Origin: Jannaschia rubra
GTDB lineage: Bacteria; Pseudomonadota; Alphaproteobacteria; Rhodobacterales; Rhodobacteraceae
Assembly: GCF_001403735.1 (NCBI RefSeq)
Contig: NZ_CXPG01000017.1
Span: 114,641-178,640, forward strand
Length of the DNA: 64,000 bases
Direction: 5' to 3'
Position numbers and translations under genes: made by a program. Of this stretch, positions 8,851-17,906 are shown one piece after another. The notes beneath the pieces were generated by a model that saw only the letters and a list, made by a program, of their open reading frames with translations, did not search any database and was not told the origin of the DNA. Position 1 is the first letter of the stretch; every line of letters begins with the position of its first letter.

Positions 8851-9975
8851 ATGAACTCCCCCCGAGCGCCCGAAGACGCGGTCCGCGCGCGGATCGAGCT
8901 GTCCGAGGGGACGGTCGACCTGTCGGGCGACCTCGTGATCGAGACGATCGCCGATCTGTCGCATGACGTGGGCGGTGCGCGCCGGATCGACCTGAGCGAT
9001 GCCGGACGGATCGACTCCGCAGGCGCCTGGTTCGTGCTGGACCTGGCGGGCCGTATCGAGGGGGCCGATGCCGACCATCCCCCCATCGACGGGGCGAACG
9101 ACGCGCAGCGGCAGATCCTCGACACCGTCCGTCGCAACATGCCGCCTGCCGAGAAATCCGGGGACAAGCGCGTCACGATGCTCGACCGGCTGGAGGCTTT
9201 CGGCCGCCGGACCGCCGAAGCCGGTCGTATCGCGGTCGAACTGACGGCGTTCCTGGGGCAGGTGGTGGCGACGCTGGGCGCTCTCGTCATCCATCCGCGC
9301 AGGCTGCGGCTCACCTCGCTGGTCCACCATATGCAGGAGGTGGGGCTGAACGCCGTGCCCATCGTCGCGCTGATGGCCTTTCTCATCGGCGTCGTGCTGG
9401 CGTTCCAGGGTGCGAGTCAGCTTCGCCAGTTCGGAGCCGAGGTCTTCGTGGTCGATCTGATCGCGATCTCCGTCCTGCGCGAACTCGGTATCCTGCTGAC
9501 CGCGATCATCGTGGCGGGGCGGTCCGGCTCGGCCTTCACGGCCTCCATCGGCGCGATGAAGATGCGCGAGGAGGTGGATGCGATGCGGACGTTGGGCCTC
9601 AACCCCATCCAGATCCTCGTGGTGCCGCGCGTGCTGGCGCTCATGCTGATGCTGCCGGTTCTCGGGTTGATCGCGGACCTCTCGGGCCTCATCGGCGGTG
9701 CGATGATGTCGTGGATCGAACTCGGCGTCTCGCCCGCGGTTTTCCAGTCGCGGCTGGTGGCGAATACCGACGTCTGGCATTTCGTCGTGGGCCTGATAAA
9801 GGCGCCGTTCTTTGCGCTCATCATCGGGATCATCGGCTGCTACGAGGGGATGAAGGTCGGCGGCAACACCGAATCCCTCGGTCGCCTCACCTCCACCTCG
9901 GTCGTCTTGTCGATCTTCATGGTGATCGTGGTGGACGCGGTCTTCTCGGTCTTCTTCGCGGTGGTGGGGGTCTGA
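8851..9975 (+). CDS. mlaE: MlaE-type lipid ABC transporter permease with N-terminal STAS-like domain
   Basis: 374 residues. Residues about 10-110 form a STAS-like domain (IDLSDAGRIDSAGAWFVLDLA), followed by the MlaE permease core with PIVALMAFLIGVVLAFQGASQL, EVFVVDLIAISVLRELGILLTAIIVAGRSGSAFTASIGAMKMREEVDA and the terminal GGNTESLGRLTSTSVVLSIFMVIVVDAVFSVFF. Inner-membrane subunit of a phospholipid transport complex that maintains outer-membrane asymmetry. The ATG follows a GGGAGCC site. The stop overlaps the mlaF start as TGATG. The STAS fusion replaces the separate MlaB of E. coli. Confidence 0.92.
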   Translation: MNSPRAPEDAVRARIELSEGTVDLSGDLVIETIADLSHDVGGARRIDLSDAGRIDSAGAWFVLDLAGRIEGADADHPPIDGANDAQRQILDTVRRNMPPAEKSGDKRVTMLDRLEAFGRRTAEAGRIAVELTAFLGQVVATLGALVIHPRRLRLTSLVHHMQEVGLNAVPIVALMAFLIGVVLAFQGASQLRQFGAEVFVVDLIAISVLRELGILLTAIIVAGRSGSAFTASIGAMKMREEVDAMRTLGLNPIQILVVPRVLALMLMLPVLGLIADLSGLIGGAMMSWIELGVSPAVFQSRLVANTDVWHFVVGLIKAPFFALIIGIIGCYEGMKVGGNTESLGRLTSTSVVLSIFMVIVVDAVFSVFFAVVGV

Positions 9976-10763
9976 TGGCGGAGGAGGAGCCCATCATCAA
10001 GGTGCGGGGGCTGGTCAAGGCGTTCGGCGATCATGTCGTCCACGACGGCGTGGACCTCGACGTGCGCCGGGGCGAGATCATCGGCATCGTCGGCGGATCG
10101 GGGACGGGCAAGTCGGTGCTGCTGCATCAGATCGTAGGCCTGCTGAAACCCGACGCGGGCCGGATCGAGGTCTTCGGCGAAAGCGTGCGCGACACCTCGG
10201 ACGAGGAATACCGCCGCCTGCGCCGCCGCTGGGGCGTGATGTTCCAGGACGGCGCGCTATTCTCGTCGCTGACCGTGCGTCAGAACGTCGAGGCGCCGAT
10301 GCGCGAACAGATGAATCTGCCCGACGACCTGCGGGAGACGCTGGCCGGCATCAAGGTGCGCATGGTGGGTCTGCCGGAGAACGCCCACGACAAGTATCCG
10401 TCAGACCTGTCCGGCGGCATGCGCAAGCGTGCGGGGCTCGCCCGCGCCATTTCGCTAGACCCCGAGATCGTCTTTCTCGACGAGCCGACGGCGGGGCTCG
10501 ACCCCATCGGTGCGGCCGACTTCGACACGCTGATCCGGGAGCTTCAATCGGCTCTCGGCCTGACCGTCTTCATGGTGACGCACGATCTGGACTCGCTGCA
10601 CGCGATCTGCGACCGCATAGCGGTGCTGGCCGACAAGAAGGTGCTGGCCGTCGGAACGATGGCCGAGATGCTGGAGATCGACCACCCCTGGGTGCGCGAG
10701 TACTTTCACGGCCCCCGCGCGCGCGCGGCCCAAGGCAAACCCCGACCGGACGAGGTGGATTGA
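9975..10763 (+). CDS. mlaF: MlaF-type lipid ABC transporter ATPase
   Basis: 262 residues: Walker A GGSGTGKS, Q-loop in MFQDGALFSSLT, signature DLSGGMRKRAGLARAI, Walker B IVFLDEPTAGLDPIGA, switch His in VTHDLDSLHAI. The FSSLTVRQNVEAPMRE stretch is typical of MlaF. The true start is the ATG at 9975 (MAEEEPIIKV), overlapping the mlaE stop; the frame is open further upstream only as antisense-free read-through in mlaE. The stop overlaps the mlaD ATG as TGATG, so all subunits are translationally coupled. Confidence 0.94.
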   Translation: MAEEEPIIKVRGLVKAFGDHVVHDGVDLDVRRGEIIGIVGGSGTGKSVLLHQIVGLLKPDAGRIEVFGESVRDTSDEEYRRLRRRWGVMFQDGALFSSLTVRQNVEAPMREQMNLPDDLRETLAGIKVRMVGLPENAHDKYPSDLSGGMRKRAGLARAISLDPEIVFLDEPTAGLDPIGAADFDTLIRELQSALGLTVFMVTHDLDSLHAICDRIAVLADKKVLAVGTMAEMLEIDHPWVREYFHGPRARAAQGKPRPDEVD

Positions 10764-12478
10764 TGGAAACCCGCGCGAACTTCATTCTGATCGGGGCGTT
10801 CACACTGGCCGGCATAATCGGCACGCTGCTCTTCTTCGTGTGGCTCGCCAGCGTGCAGATCGACCGACAGTACGAATCCTACGGCATCCTGTTCGATGAT
10901 GTGTCGGGTCTGGACGCCTCGGGGAACGTGTCCTTCAATGGTATTTCGGTCGGCAGGGTCATCGCGCTCCGCATCTCGGAGGATGACGGATCGAAGGTTC
11001 TCGCCACGATCGAGGTGGATGCCTCCACCCCCGTGCGCGAGGATACGGTGGCGCAGCTTTCGTCGCAGGGCGTGACCGGGGTGGCTTATGTCTCGCTCAG
11101 CAACAGCCGTGCCGAGGCCCCGCCGCTGACCGCCCCGGAGGGGGAGCTGCCGATCATTCCGTCCCGGCGGTCGACCGTGCAGGCGCTGGTCGAGGATGCG
11201 CCCGACCTGATTTCGGAGGCGACGAACCTGCTGACCCGATTCCAAGAAATCGCGGGGCCTGAAAATCAGACCTATGTGACGAACATCCTTCGCAATCTCG
11301 ACGCCGCATCCGGCGGGTTGGAACAGGCGCTGACGGATTTCTCGGAGATCTCGAATACGGTGGGCGAGGCTACGGCACAGATCGGTGATTTCACCAACCG
11401 GCTCGACACCATCGGGGAAGCGGTCGAGACGACGCTCGGCAACGCGGACGAGACGCTGAACTCCGCCACCAGTGCCTTCGACGCGGCCGAGACCACGATG
11501 AACGCATCGCTGTCGGCCATCGACAGCGCGGGCGAAGCCTTCCGCCAGGCCGAGACGATCATGCGCGACCAGGTGCCCGGCATCGTGACCCGGATCTCCG
11601 AGACCACCGACACGCTGAATGCGGCTGTCACCGACCTGTCGGCGCAGGCCGGCAGCACGCTGGGCGGGTTCGAGCAGACGGCCGACCTTCTGAACGCGCG
11701 CCTGGCCGAGTTGGAGACGACTCTGGCGGAAGCGGACGCCGCCTTTGCGGCCGTGACCGAAGCCTCCGACAGCTTCGACACCCTGGTCGACGTCGACGGT
11801 ACGGAATTCATAGCGGAAGCACGGGCGGTCCTGACCGAGATAAGTTCGGCCGTCGCGACCATCGAGACGGTGATCGACGAGGACGTCCCCGTCGTCGTTG
11901 CAGACATCCGCAGCGCGGTCGCCACGGCGTCGGCCGCGGTCGAGCGGGTGGCGACCGACCTGACCGATGCCACGGGTCAGCTCGACCCGCTGGCCATCGA
12001 CGCGCGTGCCGCCCTGACATCCGCCACGCAGGTTTTCGACCGCGCGACGCAGACGCTGAACCGTCTGGAAGGCTCGCTCGACGTCGCGGACGGGGCACTG
12101 GTTTCGGCGCAATCGGCCTTCGACGGCGCGACCGATGTCCTGTCGACCGATCTTGGCCCGGCGATGAACGACATCCGTTCGGCCGCCGGCCGGATCGAGA
12201 CGGCGGCGGGTCAGGTGTCCGACGACCTTCCGGCGATCACCAGCGACCTTCGTTCACTCATCGCCCGTGCCGACGACGTGGTCGCGCAGGTGCAATCGAG
12301 CGTCGCCGGCGCCGCGCCGGGTCTGCAGAACTTCACGAACAACAGCCTGCCCGAACTCGGCCGACTGGCGAACGAGGCGCGGGGGCTGGTCCAGTCGCTC
12401 AATCAGCTGGTGCGCCGCGTCGAACGCGATCCGGCGCGGTTCCTGCTCGACGAACGTGTGCCCGAATACCGGAGGTGA
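10763..12478 (+). CDS. mlaD: MCE-domain (MlaD-type) protein with long helical C-terminal extension
   Basis: 571 residues. One N-terminal transmembrane helix (about residues 7-30), one MCE domain (about 35-125: YGILFDDVSGLDASGNVSFNGISVGRV, VREDTVAQLSSQGVTGVAYVSLS), then more than 400 residues of Ala/Thr/Asp-rich, proline-poor sequence with many heptad-like repeats, probably a long helical bundle. E. coli MlaD is about 180 residues, so this resembles the architecture of needle-like MCE proteins that span the periplasm. Coupled to mlaF by TGATG. The next gene's ribosome site (GGAGG) overlaps this stop codon region. Confidence 0.9.
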   Translation: METRANFILIGAFTLAGIIGTLLFFVWLASVQIDRQYESYGILFDDVSGLDASGNVSFNGISVGRVIALRISEDDGSKVLATIEVDASTPVREDTVAQLSSQGVTGVAYVSLSNSRAEAPPLTAPEGELPIIPSRRSTVQALVEDAPDLISEATNLLTRFQEIAGPENQTYVTNILRNLDAASGGLEQALTDFSEISNTVGEATAQIGDFTNRLDTIGEAVETTLGNADETLNSATSAFDAAETTMNASLSAIDSAGEAFRQAETIMRDQVPGIVTRISETTDTLNAAVTDLSAQAGSTLGGFEQTADLLNARLAELETTLAEADAAFAAVTEASDSFDTLVDVDGTEFIAEARAVLTEISSAVATIETVIDEDVPVVVADIRSAVATASAAVERVATDLTDATGQLDPLAIDARAALTSATQVFDRATQTLNRLEGSLDVADGALVSAQSAFDGATDVLSTDLGPAMNDIRSAAGRIETAAGQVSDDLPAITSDLRSLIARADDVVAQVQSSVAGAAPGLQNFTNNSLPELGRLANEARGLVQSLNQLVRRVERDPARFLLDERVPEYRR

Positions 12479-12483
12479 CCGAC

Positions 12484-13095
12484 ATGACATTGCCCAACCT
12501 GACCCGTCGCGCGGCCCTTCTGGGGGCGGCGGCCAGCCTTGGCGGATGCTCCGCCATCTCGTCGCTGAACGCGGCGGCCACGGTGCTTGCCACCTACGAC
12601 CTGACACCTGCTCCCGGGTCGACGGCAGGCGCGCGGTCCGGCCGGACGCTCGTAGTGGCCCGCCCGCAGGCGGGCGCTGCGATCACGACCGACCGTATCC
12701 TGATCAAGCCGAACCCCCTGTCGGTGACCTATCTTCCCGATGCCCGCTGGCCGGACGAGGCTCCGGCGTTCCTGCAGACGCTGCTCATCCGGTCGATCGC
12801 GGATACCGGGCGCATCGGCTACGTCGGCCCGGCAGAGGGCGGGCCGGTGCCCGACCGCGCCCTGCTGACGCGGATGGATGCCTTCCAGGTGGAGGTCAGG
12901 GGAGAGGCGTTCCTCGTGTCCGTCGCCCTCTCGCTCACCGTCCTGAGCGACAGCGACCAGCGCGTGATTGCCACGCGCGCCTTTCGCCATTCGGCACCGG
13001 TGGTGGATGACAGTCCACTCGCCATCGTCGCCGGGTTCCAGGCCGTCATGGACGCGCTGCTGCCGCAGATGGCGAACTTCGCCCTCGCGGCCTGA
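12484..13095 (+). CDS. ABC-type transport auxiliary lipoprotein (PqiC/YmbA-like)
   Basis: 203 residues. The N-terminus TRRAALLGAAASLGGCSA is a lipoprotein signal with a twin-arginine flavour and lipobox LGGC (Cys about residue 20). The body matches the auxiliary lipoproteins of Pqi/Mla systems: ATYDLTPAP, DRILIKPNPLSVTYLPDARWPDEAPAFLQTLLIRSIADTGRI, then a C-terminal helix LAIVAGFQAVMDALLPQMANFAL. It probably docks the MCE needle to the outer membrane, taking the place of an MlaC/MlaA pair. The ATG at 12484 is spaced eight bases after GGAGG; the earlier in-frame GTG (12475) lies inside that site. Confidence 0.85.
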   Translation: MTLPNLTRRAALLGAAASLGGCSAISSLNAAATVLATYDLTPAPGSTAGARSGRTLVVARPQAGAAITTDRILIKPNPLSVTYLPDARWPDEAPAFLQTLLIRSIADTGRIGYVGPAEGGPVPDRALLTRMDAFQVEVRGEAFLVSVALSLTVLSDSDQRVIATRAFRHSAPVVDDSPLAIVAGFQAVMDALLPQMANFALAA

Positions 13096-13134
13096 CGCGG
13101 GGCGGGTCGGTCGACGCGGGCTTCCGGCCGGCCG

Positions 13135-14295
13135 TCACCCTGCCGTGACATCCAATCTTTCCAGGCCATGGAAATGATAGATGTCCGCATATCGCGGCGG
13201 CGCCGTCACCCGCAGGCGGGGGCACCGCTCGGTCAGGACGCGGAGCGCCAAGAGCAGTTCCAGCCGGGCCAGCGGCGCGCCGAGGCAGAAATGCAGCCCG
13301 GCACCGAAGCTGTGATGGACGGGCGCATCGGGATAGCGCGCGGGGTCCAGACGGTCGGGGTCGAGATAGACCCCCGGGTCGCGGTTCGCTGCCGCGAGCA
13401 GCAGCCCAACCCTGTCGCCGCGCGCGAAGCGGTGGCCGAAGATCTCCACCTCCTCCGTAACGTAGCGGGCGAACATGTGCAGCGGCGCGTCGTGGCGCAG
13501 CACCTCCTCGATCAGGTCGTCCGTCACCGTCGCCCCCCAGAGGTTCGCCGCACAGAGCCCCGCGACGCTGTTGCCCAAGGTGTGCACCGTCGCCTCGTGC
13601 CCCGCGTTGAGCAGCAGGATGCACGTCGCGTTGACCTCGGGCCGCGTCAGCCTTCCCTCCGCCTCGACGCTCAGAAGCTGCGCGATCAGGCTGTCGGGCG
13701 GGGGCGCGCGGAACACGCGGTCCAGATAAGCGGTAAAGTCGCGCGCGGCCCCTGCGGCGGCGACCTCATCCGCATGGGTGCGACGGGCCTGATACATCCC
13801 GACCATGGCGTTCGACCAGGCGAGCAGATGCGGAGCATCCTCCTCCGGCACGCCGAGAAGACGGGCGATGACGCGGACGGGCAGGGGTCGGGCGAAGGCG
13901 TCGAGCAGGTCGAATTCGCCTGCGGGGAATCCGTCTATCAGCTCATGGGCCAGCGCCGCGATCTCGGGTGCCAGCGCCGCGATCCGGCGCGATGTAAAGG
14001 TTCGCAGGACCTGACCACGCAGGGCGGTGTGACGCGGCGGCTCAAGCTCCAGCATCGAATGGTCCTCGACCGCCCAGAACCCCGCCTGATGATCGGGACG
14101 CGCTGGCGGGCACGGGTCTTCGCGTCCGAACCGGCGGTCGCGCAGCAGCATTCCCACAGCTGAATGGGACGCGGCCATGGGCATGTCATAATCGATCCAG
14201 AAGGCAAGCGGCCCGGCTCTGCGCAGCCGGTCGTAGAACGGCCAGGGGTTCTGGACGAAGGCCGGATCGGTCGGCGACTGCGACAAGCGTTCCAT
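13135..14295 (-). CDS. Cytochrome P450
   Basis: 386 residues, soluble bacterial class I size. I-helix LLNAGHEATVHTLG (the usual acid of AG-x-D/E-T is present as Glu), ExxR in LIEEVLRHDAPLH, and heme-binding HSFGAGLHFCLGAPLARLE with the axial Cys. A ferredoxin and reductase partner are not in the window. Convergent with the mla lipoprotein (40 bases between stops). Substrate unknown; the C-terminus PPRYADIYHFHGLERL resembles hydroxylases of small terpenoid or fatty acid-type substrates, but this is not a firm inference. Confidence 0.93.
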   Translation of the reverse strand: MERLSQSPTDPAFVQNPWPFYDRLRRAGPLAFWIDYDMPMAASHSAVGMLLRDRRFGREDPCPPARPDHQAGFWAVEDHSMLELEPPRHTALRGQVLRTFTSRRIAALAPEIAALAHELIDGFPAGEFDLLDAFARPLPVRVIARLLGVPEEDAPHLLAWSNAMVGMYQARRTHADEVAAAGAARDFTAYLDRVFRAPPPDSLIAQLLSVEAEGRLTRPEVNATCILLLNAGHEATVHTLGNSVAGLCAANLWGATVTDDLIEEVLRHDAPLHMFARYVTEEVEIFGHRFARGDRVGLLLAAANRDPGVYLDPDRLDPARYPDAPVHHSFGAGLHFCLGAPLARLELLLALRVLTERCPRLRVTAPPRYADIYHFHGLERLDVTAG

Positions 14296-14368
14296 TCCCT
14301 GACATTCCGCGGCACGACGGTCGCGTCAAGACTTGGCGCCTATGGATTGCGGCCTAATTTTCCGATCA

Positions 14369-15404
14369 TGGAGCGTGCGCTTCCGATCCGTCGGTCCCTT
14401 CTCGCCGCGACCCTCGTCGCCCCAGCGGTGTAATGGGCAACGCCGGGAACCGCGCCCGACACGCCGTACGCCAAGGACCGCTCCGACCTGAGCCTCGCGG
14501 ACGACCGGTTGCCGCTGGAATTGCAACGATCGCGCGAGCGGGCAGCGATGCTGTCGAAGGACCGGAGCGTCCTCCTGTCCATCGAGCGCACGCCGGACAT
14601 CATCTATGGCGAAGCGTGACTGCGGTCGGGGGCGTCGGACATCCTGCTGCTGCTGAGCGACGGCCAGGTCGCCGCCAGCGCCTCCGGACGGTGCGGCGAC
14701 ATGGGAGGCGCGCCATACATGACCCGCGCGCTTCAGGGCGCCTTGGGAGCCCGGTCGATCTCGGACGGACGCATCTTCGATCATGCCGCCCCATGTTGGA
14801 TAACGCCGGCCTCATCGCGGGGGCGTTCCTCGCACTTCGAAACCCGGAGGGCAGGGGTAACAACCTCGGCCGCGTCGACGATCTGGCCGTCCGCATGGGG
14901 CGCATCATCCGCAACCTGTCCGCCTTCGCCCGCGCCGAGCCGCAACCCGCCGACCCGACCGATCTGGCGCAGGTAATCGGGGCCGCGCTGGAGATCACAG
15001 AGACGCGGCGCCGGGAGGCCGGCGTGCAGATCCGGCTGGACCTGCCTGCATATCCCGTCATCGCGATGGGCGGCGAGATGCGGCCGGGGCAGGTGGTGGC
15101 GAACCTGATCGCCAAGGCCGTGGACGCCGTGGCGGGGCGCGACGACGCACGGCTGACCGTGACGCTGCGATCCGACCCGCCCCGGATCACGGTCCGCGAC
15201 ACCGGGTCCGGCCTGGCGAACCCGGCGGAGATCTTCGATCCCGTCTACACGACGAAGGAGATGGGGGTGGAGCTTGGGTTGGGGCTGCCGATCGACTATG
15301 GCATTGTGTCGGGCTTCGGCCGCACCATCCGGGGGCGCAACACGGGGGAGGGCGCGGAGTTCACCGTGGAGTTGTTGCCCACCCCGCAAGGGATCGCGGC
15401 ATGA
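14369..15404 (+). pseudogene. dctB: Decayed C4-dicarboxylate sensor kinase (dctB remnant)
   Basis: Reading from 14369, an inner-membrane sensor start (MERALPIRRSLLAATLVAP) hits TAA at once, then continues in frame with SDLSLADDRLPLELQRSRERAAML, another TGA, and SDILLLLSDGQVAASASGR and MTRALQGALG, all DctB sensor-domain features. After about 14790 a different frame carries the kinase end: NLGRVDDLAVRMGRIIRNLSAFAR, VANLIAKAVDAV (N-box Asn lost), DTGSGL, and GLGLPIDYGIVSGFG. The PAS/HAMP region and the phospho-acceptor His of the H-box are missing, so the protein cannot signal. Its stop overlaps the dctD remnant start, preserving the old operon arrangement. Confidence 0.82.
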
Positions 15405-15897
15405 CCGGTGTCCCGCGGTGGAGGACGAGCTGAGCGTGCGCGAAGCGCTTTAGCAGACACTGGACTTGGCGGACTTGCCGCGGGCGCAGGCGGGCGGCTT
15501 CGTCGCCGCGCGGCCCCGCCTGACCCGCGATTTGGCCGGTGTGGTGTCCAGCGACATCCGGTGCTGTTCCCGCACTACCTGAACCTTGCCGGCGAACATG
15601 TGGATACCCCCGTGCCCGAGGTTCCGTCCGACATGCAGGCCCGGCGGATGGCGCGCGACCGGCCGGGCAATGCGCGGGGCCTGATGAACCGCACCATGCG
15701 GTTCGCCACGGGACTGGAGGACGAGACGGGGACGCCGCGTGCGGGGCTTGCCGCGCGGATGCGCGCGGTGGAACGGTCGTTCCTGATCGAGACGCTGATG
15801 CGGCACGGCGGGCAGCGATCTCGATCTGCCGCGCGAAACGTTCTACGACAAGCTCGCCCGACATGGCCTGCGACGAAAGGATTGCCGGCGGGTTTGA
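15401..15897 (+). pseudogene. dctD: Decayed C4-dicarboxylate response regulator (dctD remnant)
   Basis: Begins MTGV, then shifts frame into EDELSVREAL-stop-QTLDLADLP and VAARPRLTRDLAGVVSSDIR, a receiver domain with the phospho-Asp region. It then jumps directly to LFPHYLNLAGEH, RPGNARGLMNRTMRFA and GLAARMRAVERSFLIETLMRHGG, the tail of the sigma-54 AAA+ domain. After another frameshift, LDLPRETFYDKLARHGLRRKDC is the Fis-type DNA-binding end. The Walker A and sigma-54 contact (GAFTGA) regions are deleted. At least one stop and two frameshifts make it nonfunctional. Confidence 0.82.
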
Positions 15898-15924
15898 CCT
15901 GTCCGGATTCCCGCACAGGGGATG

Positions 15925-15963
15925 GGGAAAGACCGTGCAAAAAACCGCACTCGATGTGGTTTT
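15925..15963 (+). promoter_or_regulatory. Possible dctP control region: weak sigma-54-like pair and inverted repeat
   Basis: GG at 15925-15926 and GC at 15937-15938 have the 10-base spacing of a -24/-12 promoter, but flanking bases match poorly. Immediately after it is an inverted repeat, 15941-15949 with 15955-15963 (AAAACCGCA / TGTGGTTTT, 8 of 9 pairs), of operator size. It lies 140-180 bases before dctP. Functional assignment is inference. Confidence 0.3.
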
Positions 15964-16102
15964 CACATGAGGATCAAGCTGTAGATGACTGATACAGAGG
16001 CCGAATGTTCGCAGGCAAGTTCCCGCTTTACCCAGCCTTCCCGCCTGATAACCTTCGGGGCAAGCGCTTCCCTCGGGGGGCGTGCCAACAGGGAGAAATA
16101 CA

Positions 16103-17107
16103 ATGAAGCTGCTGACAACCGCCGCGACGGCGCTTGCCCTTTCGGTGACCGCGCAGGCCGCCTTCGCCGCCTGCGACGACGGTGAGATCGTCGTCAAGTT
16201 CGCCCATGTCACCAACACCGACAAGCATCCGAAGGGCATTGCAGCGTCGCTGTTCCAGGACCGCGTGAACGAGGAGATGGACGGCACGATGTGCGTCGAA
16301 GTCTTTCCGAACTCGACCCTCTATGACGACGACCAGGTGCTCGAGGCGATGTTGCAGGGCGATGTCCAGATGGCGGCGCCGTCGCTGTCGAAGTTCGAGA
16401 CCTTCACCAAGGTCTTCCAGGTGTTCGACCTGCCGTTCCTGTTCCCGGACATCGCCGCCGTCGATGCCTTCCAGCAAGGCGAGACCGGGCAGGCAATGCT
16501 CGACTCGATGCAGCGGCGCGGCCTTCAGGGGCTGGGGTTCTGGCACAACGGCCTCAAGCAGATGTCTGCCAACAAGCCGCTTCTGGTGCCCGAGGACGCG
16601 GCGGGGCTCAAGTTCCGCATCCAGCCGTCCGACGTGATCGTGGCGCAGATGGAGGCGATCGACGTGTCGCCGCAGCCGATGGCGTTCTCGGAGGTCTACG
16701 GCGCGCTTCAGACCGGCGTCGTGGACGGACAGGAGAACACCTGGTCCAACATCTACGGCCAGAAGTTCTTCGAGGTTCAGGACGGCATCACCGAGACGAA
16801 CCATGGCGCCCTTGACTATCTGGTCGTGTCTTCGGTCGATTTCCTCGACAGCCTGGAGCCGGAGGTCCGCGACCAGATGCTGACCATCCTGTCGGAGGTC
16901 ACGGAGGAGCGGAACGCGGCCGTCACCGAAGTGGATGCCGAAGCGCGCCAGTCGATCATCGACGCCGGCGGGGAGATCCGCGAGTTGACCCCGGAGCAGC
17001 GCCAGGCCTGGGTCGATGCGATGAAGCCTGTGTGGGAGCAGTTCTCGGACGGCATCGGTCAGGACGTCATCGACGCCGCCGTCGCTGCCGGCGAGCAGCA
17101 GGGCTGA
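16103..17107 (+). CDS. dctP: TRAP transporter substrate-binding protein, DctP family
   Basis: 334 residues with a Sec signal peptide (MKLLTTAATALALSVTAQAAFA). Mature sequence has DctP landmarks: VKFAHVTNTDKHPKGIAASLFQDRV, the VFPNSTLYDDDQVLEAMLQGDVQMAAPSLSKF region, GLKFRIQPSDVI (conserved Arg that binds the carboxylate), and GALQTGVVDGQENTWSNIY. Binds C4-dicarboxylates (succinate, fumarate, malate) in the periplasm. ATG at 16103 follows GGGAGAAA. First gene of the intact dctPQM operon, directly behind the decayed dctBD. Confidence 0.92.
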   Translation: MKLLTTAATALALSVTAQAAFAACDDGEIVVKFAHVTNTDKHPKGIAASLFQDRVNEEMDGTMCVEVFPNSTLYDDDQVLEAMLQGDVQMAAPSLSKFETFTKVFQVFDLPFLFPDIAAVDAFQQGETGQAMLDSMQRRGLQGLGFWHNGLKQMSANKPLLVPEDAAGLKFRIQPSDVIVAQMEAIDVSPQPMAFSEVYGALQTGVVDGQENTWSNIYGQKFFEVQDGITETNHGALDYLVVSSVDFLDSLEPEVRDQMLTILSEVTEERNAAVTEVDAEARQSIIDAGGEIRELTPEQRQAWVDAMKPVWEQFSDGIGQDVIDAAVAAGEQQG

Positions 17108-17121
17108 TCCACGCGTCCGGT

Positions 17122-17144
17122 CCGGGCCGCACGACGCGGCCCGG
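17122..17144 (+). terminator. Intercistronic hairpin between dctP and dctQ
   Basis: Perfect 9-bp GC stem (17122-17130 with 17136-17144), 5-base loop, no T-run. Its position after a high-demand binding-protein gene suggests mRNA 3'-end protection or partial termination that keeps dctP above dctQM. Confidence 0.45.
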
Positions 17145-17168
17145 CCATCTCCGCCGAAAGGAAAAGGC

Positions 17169-17903
17169 ATGGCCACGCGATACGAGCCGACAGGCCGCCT
17201 GGGCCGCATCGTCAACACCCTGGAGGAAAGCATGATCGCCTTCCTTCTGGGGGCGATGACGCTTCTGACTTTCGTGAATGTCGTGTTGAGATACCTGTTC
17301 AACCATTCGATGATCTGGTCGCTCGAGGTCATCCTGATCCTGTTCGCCTGGCTCGTGATCTTCGGCGTCAGCTATGCCTTCAAGATCACCGCGAACCTGG
17401 GCGTCGATGCCGTCACCGCGATCCTTCCCGACCGGGGCAGGCGGATCGCGGCGATCGTCGCGGCGCTCATCACCATCGCCTATGCGCTGCTCCTGCTGAA
17501 GGGGTCATGGGATTACTGGGCGCCTTTTGCCGCGTTGGAACGGACCAGCGGCAAGTGGTTTCCGACGGGATTCGACGAGCGGACGCGCGATCAGGCGTTC
17601 TACGTGACCGAGCAGGTCCCGCAGGTGCGCTGGCTGTTCGGCTGGCTCGAGCCATTGATCAACCAGGGCGAGGTCTACGAAAAGCTGCCGCGCGTGGTGC
17701 CGTATGTGATCCTGCCCGTGGGCTCCGCGCTGATCCTGTTCCGGGTGGTTCAGGCGACCATCGGCATCCTTCGCGGCACCCGCGCCAGCCTGATCGTCAG
17801 CCATGAAGCCGAGGATGCCGTCGCCGAGGTCGTCGCCGCCCGCGAGGGCAAGCAGACGGTCGATATCTACAGCAGCCATCTTCCCCCCTCCGAAAGGACC
17901 TGA
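17169..17903 (+). CDS. dctQ: TRAP transporter small permease, DctQ family
   Basis: 244 residues, longer than the usual 160-190. Four membrane segments: about residues 18-38 (MIAFLLGAMTLLTFVNVVLRY), 43-65, 86-106 and 170-195. Between the third and fourth helices is an insert of about 60 residues containing SGKWFPTGFDERTRDQAFYVTEQVPQ, a feature of one DctQ subgroup, presumably extracytoplasmic or interfacial. The segment NHSMIWSLEVILILFAWLVIFG is typical of the family. The start has GAAAGGAAAAGGC upstream. Forms the membrane complex with DctM. Confidence 0.9.
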   Translation: MATRYEPTGRLGRIVNTLEESMIAFLLGAMTLLTFVNVVLRYLFNHSMIWSLEVILILFAWLVIFGVSYAFKITANLGVDAVTAILPDRGRRIAAIVAALITIAYALLLLKGSWDYWAPFAALERTSGKWFPTGFDERTRDQAFYVTEQVPQVRWLFGWLEPLINQGEVYEKLPRVVPYVILPVGSALILFRVVQATIGILRGTRASLIVSHEAEDAVAEVVAAREGKQTVDIYSSHLPPSERT

Positions 17904-17906
17904 GCC

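Noticed and set aside
8604..9386. Long upstream extension of the HIU hydrolase frame
   Set aside because: The signal peptide and GAAAGGA site fix the start at 8603; the extension overlaps mlaE antisense.
10706..12112. 468-codon minus-strand frame
   Set aside because: Antisense to mlaD; no motifs.
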